24,080 bases of DNA from DTU018 sp029550685 (GCA_035412805.1 DAONVO010000028.1:1-24080); one strand, 5' to 3'. Counted from the first letter of the stretch, positions 7,340 through 14,831 are shown. Numbers and translations are program-made. Notes: generated from the letters alone by a model not told the origin.

Positions 7340-9610
7340 ATGACCCAGTCAAATCATAAACTTTCGCTACAGTTATACCCAATATGGGTCAAAATGATTC
7401 TAATCATAGCTGTTGCCATGGTGCTGCCAATGATAAGTACCCAGGCAGCTTGGGGAAGAGAAGATACTGGTAATGCCTATCTGCTGGTCATTGATAAGTT
7501 AAGTATCTATGATATTGATCCCCAGGTTACCCCGCAGCTTACCAAATTAGTTAATGAAGGCGGAGTTGGTTTGGCCAGCAGCAGGACTTTAAGGGGTAAG
7601 AACACCCTGGATACCAGTATTACTATAGGCGCAGGCAACATTGGCCGTGTTTACGGAACCGGAATTATGGCTTTTAACCAGGATGAATACCTGGAGGATA
7701 GAGGACAGACGGCGGGACATTTATATCAGAACTTAACCGGAATAGATCCCGGCTCAGCTTCCTGTCTGCTGGTAAATCTCCCGGAAATCAGCACCCGCAT
7801 TGCTGAAGAAAGTGTTACCACTATGCCGGGTGCGATGGGGGAGGTTCTAAGACGTCATGGATATACAGTCTGTCTACTGGGCAACGGTGATACTGGTACC
7901 GAAGAACTTCGCGCAGCTGCTGTTATAGCCATGGATGCCAGGGGACAGATTCCTCTGGGCGATATAGGGCCTAATACGGTACATAGTTTGATAGATAGCT
8001 ACTTGAGCCTGGAAACTAACTATGAATATTTGTTGCAGCAAATCGAAAACTTTAGTTCCTCAGCAGATTTTTTTGTGATAGATCTGGCTGACCTCAGCCG
8101 GCTGGAATCAGCTGACACAGCTTTTCCTGACCGGGCCCTGGCTGAAAAAAACCGGCGCTTGCAGATGATTGATGCCTTTGTCGGTAAGATTGCGGAACGA
8201 GTAAATCCTGACCGGGACCTATTAATGATCATAGGTCCATCTCCTAACCATGAACAAACCAGGAATAAAAACACTTTTACCCCGGTTATCATCTGGGGCA
8301 AAGGGTATACCACCGGAGGATTAACCTCCGCTGCTACTCAGCGTTCTCTGGTAGTGGCCAATACTGATATTGCTCCGACCATACTGGACTATTTCGGCTT
8401 GTCTGACGATACCGGCACCATGATCGGACGACCAATTCGGGTTGAGCCCAGCGATCGAGGAATGCTGACCGAAGCTCAACAGCTAAGCACCCAAGCCAGT
8501 ATGGTTAACAGACTTCGAGTACCACTCATAAAGGGCTACGTACTCTTTCAGATAATAACTATTCTTTTGGCCATGGTAGCCTTGTTCTGGATGCCGGAAC
8601 TGGCCAATTATATCAAGCCGGCCATAATTGCCCTGGTAGTAGTACCTCTGATTTATTTATTCTTGACCATACTTCCTTTCACAGCTGACTGGATGTATAT
8701 AGCTATGGCGATAGCCCTTACCTTAGCAGTAACTCTGCTGTTGATAAAAATAGCGGACGGCAACACTTATAGAGCCTTTTCGATAAGCATTATACTAACA
8801 GTCATAGCGTTAAATGTAGATATTCTGACTGGTTGCAATCTGATTCATTTTTCCATTCTGGGATATGATCCTATGGCTGGAGCTCGTTATTACGGAATTG
8901 GCAATGAGTATATGGGCATATTGCTGGGCAGTTCTATTGCGCTGGCTGGGTCTTATTATCAAAAATATCCTAAGCGCGGCTGGCTGGTATTAATAGCGTT
9001 TTTATTTGTATTTCAGGCTGTGGTAATTGCTTCTCCACAGTTGGGAGCTAATTCTGATGGAATGCTTACTGCTCCCGCAGCGTTTCTGGTAACTTTACTT
9101 CTGCTTGGGGAATTGCGCATTCGGCCGCGTACGGTTCTGTTGGTTGTGGCTGGAATGATATTAGTGGCCGCTGCATTTACTTTATATGACATGAGCAGAC
9201 CAGTTGAAATGCAGAGCCATATCGGTAGGGCTGCCCACCAAGTTTTAACCGGCGGCTGGGAAGACGCCTGGACCATTATCACCAGGAAGTTAGGAATGAA
9301 TATAAAACTGATTCGCTCAACTATTTGGAGCTGGGTATTCATGGTTACGCTGCTGGTCCTAGCTTTGCTGGTGTACCGACCGGTAGGAGCAATGAAACAG
9401 TTGCGCCAGGAAAAACCCTATATTGTTAAGGGATTCGGAGGAATTATTACTGGGGCCTTGGTAGGATTAGTGATAAACGATTCAGGCATAGTGGCTGCTT
9501 CTACCACCAGCATCTACCTGGTGGTGCCTTTACTGCTCTTAATGCTGCATTATGAGACAAATCGTTCCACTGATAAGATGATAGGCAGGGCAGGGGATTA
9601 TGAATCGTAA
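7340..9610 (+). CDS. Membrane protein with alkaline-phosphatase-like extracytoplasmic domain
   Basis: A 756-aa protein in three parts. An N-terminal hydrophobic segment (about 17-38) looks like a signal peptide or anchor. Residues about 45-385 resemble the alkaline phosphatase/sulfatase fold: YLLVIDKLSIYD near the start, NTLDTSITIGAGN (88-100) in the nucleophile region, GPSPNHE (299-305) where an SDHG-like motif is expected, TPVIIWGKG (314-322), and NTDIAPTILDYFG (341-353), a very typical closing motif. Several metal ligands look altered, so catalysis is uncertain. Residues about 398-735 are polytopic, roughly ten helices, with distinctive polar motifs: GYDPMAGARYYGIGNEYMG (508-526), GANSDGM (569-575) and INDSGIVAAST (712-722). 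I recall similar GRF-GxGN membrane proteins in Actinobacteria and Clostridia, function unknown; an envelope role is plausible. The ATG follows AAGGAGC. A 46-aa gene overlaps its end. Confidence 0.85.
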   Translation: MTQSNHKLSLQLYPIWVKMILIIAVAMVLPMISTQAAWGREDTGNAYLLVIDKLSIYDIDPQVTPQLTKLVNEGGVGLASSRTLRGKNTLDTSITIGAGNIGRVYGTGIMAFNQDEYLEDRGQTAGHLYQNLTGIDPGSASCLLVNLPEISTRIAEESVTTMPGAMGEVLRRHGYTVCLLGNGDTGTEELRAAAVIAMDARGQIPLGDIGPNTVHSLIDSYLSLETNYEYLLQQIENFSSSADFFVIDLADLSRLESADTAFPDRALAEKNRRLQMIDAFVGKIAERVNPDRDLLMIIGPSPNHEQTRNKNTFTPVIIWGKGYTTGGLTSAATQRSLVVANTDIAPTILDYFGLSDDTGTMIGRPIRVEPSDRGMLTEAQQLSTQASMVNRLRVPLIKGYVLFQIITILLAMVALFWMPELANYIKPAIIALVVVPLIYLFLTILPFTADWMYIAMAIALTLAVTLLLIKIADGNTYRAFSISIILTVIALNVDILTGCNLIHFSILGYDPMAGARYYGIGNEYMGILLGSSIALAGSYYQKYPKRGWLVLIAFLFVFQAVVIASPQLGANSDGMLTAPAAFLVTLLLLGELRIRPRTVLLVVAGMILVAAAFTLYDMSRPVEMQSHIGRAAHQVLTGGWEDAWTIITRKLGMNIKLIRSTIWSWVFMVTLLVLALLVYRPVGAMKQLRQEKPYIVKGFGGIITGALVGLVINDSGIVAASTTSIYLVVPLLLLMLHYETNRSTDKMIGRAGDYES

Positions 9611-9740
9611 ATCGCGTCGATCACGGGAGTACAACGATCAAGAATGGGAGAAGACAGTTGCCCGGCAGCGGTTAAAGTATAACCTGTGGGGAGTAATTGC
9701 TATTTTGATCATTATAGGGTTATACCTCAGTTCCAGATAG
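9600..9740 (+). CDS. 46-aa single-pass membrane protein overlapping the 756-aa gene
   Basis: A short reading frame starting with ATG at 9600, within the last codons of the preceding gene (11-bp overlap), with a CAGGGGATT site just upstream. It encodes a very basic N-terminus (MNRKSRRSREYND), a charged amphipathic stretch and one transmembrane helix at about 30-43 (WGVIAILIIIGLYL), ending SSR. The positive-inside rule puts the N-terminus in the cytoplasm. The overlap and the terminator directly after it make a two-gene transcript with the large membrane protein, so it may be a small subunit or stabiliser of it. There is no recognisable family. Real translation is likely but not proven. Confidence 0.65.
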   Translation: MNRKSRRSREYNDQEWEKTVARQRLKYNLWGVIAILIIIGLYLSSR

Positions 9741-9753
9741 TATTTAAAGTTCA

Positions 9754-9790
9754 GGCTCGCTTGAGTTGATCAAGCGAGCCGGGTTTAATT
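9754..9790. terminator. Bidirectional hairpin between convergent membrane-protein and trpS genes
   Basis: GGCTCGCTTGA (9754-9764) pairs perfectly with TCAAGCGAGCC (9770-9780) around a 5-base loop. It sits 14 bases after the 46-aa gene stop and 9 bases from the trpS stop on the other strand. The T-tracts on both sides are interrupted, so termination strength is moderate. Confidence 0.75.
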
Positions 9791-10781
9791 ATTTGTAATA
9801 TTGGATTTTCATAGCTTCACGGACCTCTTCCATGGTTTGCAGCGCTACGTTGTGAGCACGGCGCGTACCTTCTCGCAGGATATCCACCAGAATGTCCCGG
9901 GATTTATATTGCTGGCGACGCTGGTGCATAGGTTCAAGTAATTCATTAAGCACCTGGGCTTGCCTCTTTTTGCAGGCTACACATCCTATCTTCCCTTGAC
10001 GGCATTCCGTTTCTATAGTTTCCAATTCCTTGTTGTTAAAGATTTTATGATACTCAAATATAGTACACACTTCTGGGTGCCCTGGGTCGGTTTTATGAAT
10101 TCTGGCCGGGTCGGTTACAGCATTGCGCACCTTCTGCCATACCTGTTCCGGCGTATCGGATAGAAAAATAGCATTATTTAAGCTCTTACTCATCTTGGTT
10201 TTGCCATCCAGACCAATCAGACGCGGAACTTCTCCTACCAGCACTTCAGGTTCCACCAGTACCGGCTCATAAAGGTCGTTAAAACGCCGAACAATTTTGC
10301 GGGTTAATTCCAGGTGGGGAATCTGATCTTCTCCCACCGGAACCAGATGGGCTTTAAAAATCGCGATATCGGCTGCCTGACTCACCGGATAACCTAAAAA
10401 GCCATACATCATATCCTTGAAACCATGCTGCTTTGCTTCTGATTTGATGGTGGGGTTGTGTCGCAGAACATTGACCGGTGTGTACATGGAAAAATACATG
10501 GCCAACTCATGAATTTCAGGGATTTTGCTCTGAATAAAAATGGTAGCCTTATTGGGATCTAAACCGGCAGCTAAATAGTCACTGGTTATTTGAAATACAC
10601 TGTTTTCCAGATCCTCTCCCTTTTCCCAGTGAGTGGTTAACGCTTGCACATCCGCTATAATTATATAAGTATCATACTGTTCCTGAAGTTTTACCCGGTT
10701 AGCCAAACTGCCTACATAATGCCCCAGATGAAGGGCACCAGTTGGTCTATCGCCAGTTAAAATTCTTTTTTTTGCTGTCAT
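9789..10781 (-). CDS. trpS: Tryptophanyl-tRNA synthetase, putative Fe-S type
   Basis: A 330-aa class I synthetase that charges tRNA-Trp. The HIGH-type motif is TGALHLGH (14-21) and the KMSKS loop is KTKMSKS (194-200). The C-terminal anticodon-binding part contains C239, C260, C267 and C270, i.e. C-x20-C-x6-C-x2-C. That closely resembles the C-x22-C-x6-C-x2-C pattern that binds a [4Fe-4S] cluster in Thermotoga maritima TrpRS. A longer in-frame start exists at 10859, but AAGGAGTG sits correctly before the ATG at 10781 and the protein then begins MTAKKRILTGDRPTG, as expected. The gene stands alone, divergent from marR, and the 177-bp gap upstream showed no T-box features. The TrpRS call is certain; the cluster is inferred from spacing. 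Confidence 0.96.
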   Translation of the reverse strand: MTAKKRILTGDRPTGALHLGHYVGSLANRVKLQEQYDTYIIIADVQALTTHWEKGEDLENSVFQITSDYLAAGLDPNKATIFIQSKIPEIHELAMYFSMYTPVNVLRHNPTIKSEAKQHGFKDMMYGFLGYPVSQAADIAIFKAHLVPVGEDQIPHLELTRKIVRRFNDLYEPVLVEPEVLVGEVPRLIGLDGKTKMSKSLNNAIFLSDTPEQVWQKVRNAVTDPARIHKTDPGHPEVCTIFEYHKIFNNKELETIETECRQGKIGCVACKKRQAQVLNELLEPMHQRRQQYKSRDILVDILREGTRRAHNVALQTMEEVREAMKIQYYK

Positions 10782-10876
10782 ATTTTCACACTCCTTAGTC
10801 ATCAAATACTTTATCATGGCTGGAGCACTAGTGCAATGCCGGAAGAAAAGCGATTCCAATCCAAATAGTCGGAATA

Positions 10877-10904
10877 TTGTTTACAAATTATGCTGTGGTA
10901 TAAT
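10877..10904 (+). promoter_or_regulatory. Extended -10 promoter of the marR gene
   Basis: TTGTTT (10877-10882), a 16-bp spacer and TGGTATAAT (10896-10904, a perfect -10 with an upstream TG) make a good extended -10 promoter, 54 bp before the marR ATG. Confidence 0.65.
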
Positions 10905-10958
10905 AGTATGGTATAGGAAAGTTTATAATCGAGTAATAAAGAGAGGAAGTTATTTGAC

Positions 10959-11381
10959 ATGAGTGAGCTGAATAACTTTTTATGCTTTAGTATGCGGGCA
11001 GCTATGAAAAAGATTGATCGCAACCTTAGCACTCGGTTGGAAGCTTATGGGGTTAGTATTCCTCAATCCTTTATCCTGTCAGTACTGCGCGAGGAAGATG
11101 GTATGACTTTAAAGGAAATAGGAAACCGTACCTTTATTGATAGTTCATCCATGACGGTTCTGGTGGATAAGCTGGAAAAGGATGGGATGGTAGAACGCCA
11201 ACTGGATCCCCAGGATAGAAGAGCTATCAGAGTATTCATAACTCCTTTTGGTCGTAAGGTAGCGGATCAGATCACGGAAGTTGCCTATCAGTTTAATGCC
11301 GAGCTATATGATCTGCTGGGTGAAGGTAATCAAAAAGAGTTTGTGCATGGAATTAACAATATTGTAAATGGTTTGGACTAA
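10959..11381 (+). CDS. MarR-family transcriptional regulator
   Basis: A 140-aa regulator of normal MarR length. The winged helix lies at about 30-100: GVSIPQSFILSVLREEDGMTLKEIGNR in part, then a recognition helix around SSSMTVLVDKLEKDGMV and the wing with QLDPQDRRAIRVFIT, containing the family DxRxxxV/I motif. N- and C-terminal helices would form the dimer interface. The ligand cannot be told. The start ATG follows GAGAGGAAG. A hairpin downstream gives it its own transcription unit, and speH beyond has its own promoter. MarR proteins usually repress themselves and a neighbour; trpS is divergent, and no transporter or enzyme of a typical MarR regulon is beside it. Confidence 0.92.
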   Translation: MSELNNFLCFSMRAAMKKIDRNLSTRLEAYGVSIPQSFILSVLREEDGMTLKEIGNRTFIDSSSMTVLVDKLEKDGMVERQLDPQDRRAIRVFITPFGRKVADQITEVAYQFNAELYDLLGEGNQKEFVHGINNIVNGLD

Positions 11382-11467
11382 ATATTTAAACCTATATTAA
11401 ATCTATGCATAATAGGGTTGATATTTCAAAATATTAAGCATATGATAGTATATGCGAGTTAATTGGG

Positions 11468-11505
11468 GCTGAGTCGCTGCTATGGCGCTCAGCTTCATTT
11501 TCTTC
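11468..11505 (+). terminator. Terminator of marR
   Basis: GCTGAG-T-CGC (11468-11477) pairs with GCGCTCAGC (11485-11493), nine pairs with one bulged T and a 7-base loop, followed by TTCATTTTCTT. It separates marR from the speH promoter. The AT-rich stretch 11382-11467 holds no gene that I can see. Confidence 0.7.
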
Positions 11506-11525
11506 GCAAATGGGCCGATTTTTTA

Positions 11526-11553
11526 TTGACATGAGCAATAAATATGCTAAAAT
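11526..11553 (+). promoter_or_regulatory. Strong sigma-A-type promoter of speH
   Basis: A perfect TTGACA (11526-11531), a 16-bp spacer and TGCTAAAAT (11545-11553, extended -10 with TAAAAT) predict a start near 11560 and a leader of about 65-70 nt before speH. Confidence 0.85.
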
Positions 11554-11579
11554 TCTACATGTGTGTTGACTCGATTATT

Positions 11580-11692
11580 AAAGGAGGTTTGGGAAACCAA
11601 ACATACAACTGAAGGGAGGCGACATGATTGCAGTCTTTGGGGCGACATGTGTTAGCCGAGGTCTACGGCTGTCGTTTCGAGGCATTGAATGA
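11580..11692 (+). promoter_or_regulatory. speH leader: hairpin, two SD-like sites and an overlapping out-of-frame ATG frame
   Basis: The leader holds AAAGGAGG (11580-11587) without a usable start codon behind it. Then comes a hairpin, GTTTGG-GAAA-CCAAAC (11587-11602), and a second site, GGGAGG (11614-11619). The first ATG (11624) is out of frame with speH and overlaps its TTG start in ATGATTG. It opens a 22-codon frame ending TGA at 11690-11692, inside speH. This layout could tune speH translation, or the ATG may simply be chance. Confidence 0.4.
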
Positions 11693-12008
11693 TATCAAGT
11701 TTGTACAGGATGTCATGATCAATGCCGCTTTGGAGGCTGGAGCAGAGGTTCGTGAGTTTGTCTTTCACAAGTTTAGCCCACAGGGAGTCAGTGGTGTTGT
11801 TGTGATTTCGGAATCCCACCTGGCGATTCATACCTGGCCTGAACTGGGTTATGCGGCTGTAGACGTTTTCACTTGTGGAGAAAAGGTTAATCCCTGGGAT
11901 GCGTGTAATTACCTGGCAGAGAAGTTTGGTTCAACCTATGTAAATGCGAATGAGGTTCAAAGGGGATTAATCCATGAGCAGGAGGAACGCCTGGTGGCAA
12001 ATATTTAG
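11628..12008 (+). CDS. speH: S-adenosylmethionine decarboxylase proenzyme, bacterial SpeH type
   Basis: A 126-aa pyruvoyl enzyme that decarboxylates S-adenosylmethionine to give the aminopropyl donor for spermidine-type polyamines. With the TTG start at 11628 the protein begins MQSLGRHVLAEVYG, as the family does. The processing segment VVVISESHLAIHTWPELGY then places cleavage at E62-S63, with S63 becoming pyruvoyl; H68 and C83 fall at the catalytic positions known in the Thermotoga enzyme. This numbering supports the TTG. An out-of-frame ATG four bases upstream competes for the same GGGAGG site. No spermidine synthase gene (speE) follows, which is unusual because speE and speH are often adjacent. 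A hairpin ends the unit. Together with the arginine decarboxylase it suggests an agmatine-based route. Confidence 0.95.
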   Translation: MQSLGRHVLAEVYGCRFEALNDIKFVQDVMINAALEAGAEVREFVFHKFSPQGVSGVVVISESHLAIHTWPELGYAAVDVFTCGEKVNPWDACNYLAEKFGSTYVNANEVQRGLIHEQEERLVANI

Positions 12009-12060
12009 GAGGGATACTATTTTAGTAGACCGAAGAAGCTCTCTCATGGATATGAATTAG

Positions 12061-12100
12061 ACGCCTTGCGTGCTGGTCGGCAAGTAAGGCGTTTAATCAT
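12061..12100. terminator. Hairpin between convergent speH and the small unknown gene
   Basis: ACGCCTT (12061-12067) pairs with AAGGCGT (12086-12092), followed by TTAATCATTTT. It probably terminates speH on the plus strand. On the minus strand it lies just past the stop of the 90-aa gene, without a good T-run. The 50 bases before it contain an unused AGGAGGG (12007-12013) but no start codon at a workable distance. Confidence 0.65.
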
Positions 12101-12365
12101 TTTCTGAGATTATTTTGATATGATCCAATCCATGCAGTTCACCCAAATGTTCTTTTATATGTTTAGCCTCATCAGGTTCGCAGCGTATGGTTACTATATA
12201 GTTGTCCTGGTCAAAAAAATGACTTACCTGACCTGCGTAAGCATCCGCATGGGCTTCGCTAGATTTCACCAGAGCAGCCTCAACCTCATAGCCGCGGTTG
12301 CGTAAATCAGTTAAAGCAGAAGCAGCCTGGGTTTGACTGGTCGCCGATGCAATTAAAGTAATCAT
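12093..12365 (-). CDS. Small alpha/beta protein of unknown function
   Basis: A 90-aa soluble protein with no signal or membrane segment. The pattern is beta (MITLIASATS), a helix with TQAASALTDLRNRGY, beta (VEAALVKSS), a His-rich helical stretch (AHADAYAGQVSHFF), beta (NYIVTIRCEP), then a helix and a final strand. This resembles a ferredoxin-like or stress-protein (YflT-like) layout, but I cannot name a family with confidence. The in-frame start at 12389 has no site; the ATG at 12365 follows AGGAGG with 6 bases between and is preferred. The gene is convergent with speH and divergent from the menaquinone block, so context gives no clear function. Confidence 0.72.
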   Translation of the reverse strand: MITLIASATSQTQAASALTDLRNRGYEVEAALVKSSEAHADAYAGQVSHFFDQDNYIVTIRCEPDEAKHIKEHLGELHGLDHIKIISEND

Positions 12366-12499
12366 GATTTTCCTCCTATAGGTTTTCATCAGGTTTATTT
12401 TCTATATAATAAGACTAAGTTTGGCTTATGATAGTATAATTAGCTTGACTCATTTGGAACTAGTTTAAATAGGTAATTCTTACATAAGCAGGATAAGGA

Positions 12500-13297
12500 T
12501 TGATTCTGCCGAATTTTTATACAGTGATGCAATTTGTCGAGGGGGACTCAGAGTTTATGGAGTATTTATTTGCCCAGGATTATCGCCACCAGCTTAATGA
12601 TGTGGAACGTAGATTTAAAACGGGAATGCTTAAATCCTGGCCGGAAATAAAAACCTATGTTAACCGATTGCAGGGGGATACTACCTGGGATCATCTTGCT
12701 TTAATGACTTTAGTTTTTTACGATCACCTGCAAGTTGATAACCGTTTATCTACGGTCATGGCATATATTTTTAAAAATCTATACCTGGCTCAATCCATTC
12801 ATTGCAGCGTGAAAAATGATGAGGAAGGTCAGGAATACAACCAGGATTTGCAATTTGCTATTCTGATTGGGGACTACACCTTTGGCTACATTATGCAAAT
12901 TCTTTTGGACAATAAGGCTGAACAGGTTTTAAGTTCTTTGGCCTCTATGATTTGCACCATCAGCGAGGGGCTGGTACGCAAATACCACCAAACCTGGAAC
13001 GCTATTAAGGAGATCGATCAGATCAAAGCCCCGCTATATGCTACTGCTTTTCAAACCGCTGCCCAATTGGCTGGGGTAGGAAAGGAATCTGCTTATTATC
13101 ACCTGGGACATGATATTGGTATGGCGGTAGAACTGCTGCATCTAGGTGTAAACAATCAAGTGGACCAGTACGTGCACAGTAGTTTTGAGATACTGTCCAG
13201 CCTGAAAAATGGACAAACCTACCAAGGTGTGATGGCAAGAGTGATCAATGAATTACATGACCTGGCCTGTAGCCAGGACCAGGCAGCTGTAATATAG
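12500..13297 (+). CDS. hepS: Putative small subunit of heterodimeric polyprenyl diphosphate synthase (HepS-like)
   Basis: A 265-aa all-alpha protein that reads like a degenerate prenyl-diphosphate synthase. The region ILIGDYTFGYIMQILLD (about 117-133) lines up with the GDFLxARA helix, ICTISEGLVRKYH with the GE(I)xQ helix, and the AAQLAGVGKESAYYHLGHDIGMAVEL stretch (in part, about 189-214) with the helix before the second Asp motif. Both DDxxD motifs are missing, so it cannot be catalytic. Non-catalytic subunits of this kind (HEPPP_synt_1, B. subtilis HepS, about 250 aa) pair with HepT to set chain length near C35. HepT is encoded at the other end of this menaquinone block. TTG at 12500 is the start that fits best, with AGGATAAGGA before it. 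The assignment rests on pattern and context. Confidence 0.7.
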   Translation: MILPNFYTVMQFVEGDSEFMEYLFAQDYRHQLNDVERRFKTGMLKSWPEIKTYVNRLQGDTTWDHLALMTLVFYDHLQVDNRLSTVMAYIFKNLYLAQSIHCSVKNDEEGQEYNQDLQFAILIGDYTFGYIMQILLDNKAEQVLSSLASMICTISEGLVRKYHQTWNAIKEIDQIKAPLYATAFQTAAQLAGVGKESAYYHLGHDIGMAVELLHLGVNNQVDQYVHSSFEILSSLKNGQTYQGVMARVINELHDLACSQDQAAVI

Positions 13298-13311
13298 ATT
13301 CGGCTGGTGAC

Positions 13312-13362
13312 AAAGCTTATCTGGCCATAACCGGAATGGTTGCAGGCCTTTTAAGCTTTTTT
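13312..13362 (+). terminator. Terminator-like structure between hepS and ubiD (candidate attenuator)
   Basis: The outer stem AAAGCTT (13312-13318) pairs with AAGCTTT (13353-13359). Nested inside are GGCC/GGCC (13323-13326 with 13345-13348) and AACC/GGTT (13329-13332 with 13338-13341). The structure runs into TTTTTT, then 20 bases later the ubiD start. It looks like an intrinsic terminator inside what otherwise seems one operon. Confidence 0.5.
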
Positions 13363-13382
13363 CGCGATGGGAGGATAATCTA

Positions 13383-14831
13383 ATGGCCTATAAAGACCTG
13401 CAGGAATTTGTGGAACGTCTGGAAAAAGAGGGCGAACTCAAGAGAATCAAAAACGAGGTAGATACCGAACTGGAGATTACTGAAATAACGGATCGGGTGA
13501 GCAAGGCTTACGGCCCGGCTTTATTATTTGAAAACGTGCGCGGCTTTAACATGCCGGTTTTAATTAATGCTTTCGGCAGTACCAAAAGGATGGCTATAAG
13601 TTTGGGAGTTGATCACCTGGATGAAATTGCTGAGGAAATACTCGATTTTATGGAGATAGCCGACCAGGTACCTCAGTCCATGCTGGACAAAGTTAAGCTG
13701 CTGCCGAAAATTGCCCAGGTAGCAACCTTCATCCCCCGGATGGTGCGTCATGGCTCTTGTCAGGAAGTGGTGGAAAGCAACCCTTCCCTGGATATGCTGC
13801 CGGTGCTAAAATGCTGGCCGGAAGATGCAGGACGCTTCATTACCCTGCCTCAGGTATATACTAAGGATCCCGAGACAGGGAAGCGCAATGTGGGCATGTA
13901 CCGGATGCAGGTTTTTGACAGTAAAACCACGGGAATGCACTGGCACACTCATCACGACGGTGCTGCCATATATCGAAAAAATTGCCAACAGGGCAAACCT
14001 ACGGAAGTGGCGATAGCTTTGGGAGGGGATCCTGCCATAACATACGCTGCAACCGCTCCCTTACCCCCTGGCATTGATGAATTGCTTTTTGCCGGTTTCT
14101 TGCGCAAGAAACCGGTTGAATTAGTGAAGTGCAAAACGGTTGATTTGGAAGTGCCGGCTGATGCCGAAATCGTTTTGGAAGGTTATGTTGATCCTTGGGA
14201 GAGAAGGATTGAAGGTCCTTTTGGAGATCATACCGGTTATTATTCCCTGGCTGATGAATATCCAGTTTTTCATTTAACAGCTTTAACCCACCGGAAAAAG
14301 CCCATTTATCCAACGACCATAGTAGGACGTCCACCTCAGGAGGACTGCTATATTGCTTTAGCTACTGAGCGGATTTTCCTGCCCTTATTGAAGTTCCAAC
14401 TGCCGGAATTGGTAGATATGCACCTGCCCATGGAAGGAGTATTCCATAATTGTGCCTTGGTTAGCATTCGTAAATCCTATCCTGGCCATGCTCGCAAAGT
14501 TATGAGTTCCCTCTGGGGCATGGGGCAGATGATGTTTGCCAAGTTTATCGTCGTGGTGGATGAAGACGTGAATGTACAAGACGTTTCTGAAGTAATGTGG
14601 AAGGTATTTAATAATGTTGATCCCCGTCGTGACACCATGATTGTTGATGGGCCTCTGGATGTATTGGACCATTCAGCTCCCATGGCGTTAGTAGGTTCCA
14701 AAATGGGCATTGATGCCACTCGTAAATGGGTTAGTGAAGGACACCCCCGGGAATGGCCTAAAGATATAAGAATGTCCCCGGAAATAGTGGAATTGGTCAA
14801 CCGGAAGTGGAGTGAATACGGCCTTGAGTAA
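13383..14831 (+). CDS. ubiD: UbiD-family decarboxylase of menaquinone biosynthesis (MqnL-like)
   Basis: A 482-aa prenylated-FMN-dependent decarboxylase that lines up with E. coli UbiD along its whole length. Landmarks are GPALLFENVRGFNMPVL near residue 43, CWPEDAGRFITLP, NVGMYRMQ (cofactor-binding region), ALGGDPA, EIVLEGYVDPWERRIEGPFGDHTGYY in two steps (catalytic Glu/Asp area), GRPPQED, and SKMGIDATRKW near the end. In a menaquinone-making Firmicute the likely job is removal of the carboxyl group of the naphthoate intermediate of the futalosine route (MqnL role), not ubiquinone synthesis. UbiX, which makes its cofactor, is two genes downstream, and the UbiA prenyltransferase overlaps its end. 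The ATG follows GGGAGGAT. The exact substrate is inferred from context. Confidence 0.9.
   Translation: MAYKDLQEFVERLEKEGELKRIKNEVDTELEITEITDRVSKAYGPALLFENVRGFNMPVLINAFGSTKRMAISLGVDHLDEIAEEILDFMEIADQVPQSMLDKVKLLPKIAQVATFIPRMVRHGSCQEVVESNPSLDMLPVLKCWPEDAGRFITLPQVYTKDPETGKRNVGMYRMQVFDSKTTGMHWHTHHDGAAIYRKNCQQGKPTEVAIALGGDPAITYAATAPLPPGIDELLFAGFLRKKPVELVKCKTVDLEVPADAEIVLEGYVDPWERRIEGPFGDHTGYYSLADEYPVFHLTALTHRKKPIYPTTIVGRPPQEDCYIALATERIFLPLLKFQLPELVDMHLPMEGVFHNCALVSIRKSYPGHARKVMSSLWGMGQMMFAKFIVVVDEDVNVQDVSEVMWKVFNNVDPRRDTMIVDGPLDVLDHSAPMALVGSKMGIDATRKWVSEGHPREWPKDIRMSPEIVELVNRKWSEYGLE

Noticed and set aside
10782..10958. T-box riboswitch upstream of trpS
   Set aside because: The gap is short, is shared with the marR promoter, and I saw no specifier loop, T-box sequence or terminator on the minus strand.
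11589..11612. A 7-codon TTG frame after AAAGGAGG in the speH leader as a leader peptide
   Set aside because: Spacing from the ribosome site to the TTG is only one base and it lies in the hairpin stem; too weak to call a gene.
13999..14334. Long minus-strand frames inside ubiD and feoB
   Set aside because: They lack ribosome sites and familiar protein features and lie opposite well-supported genes; they are coding-strand shadows.
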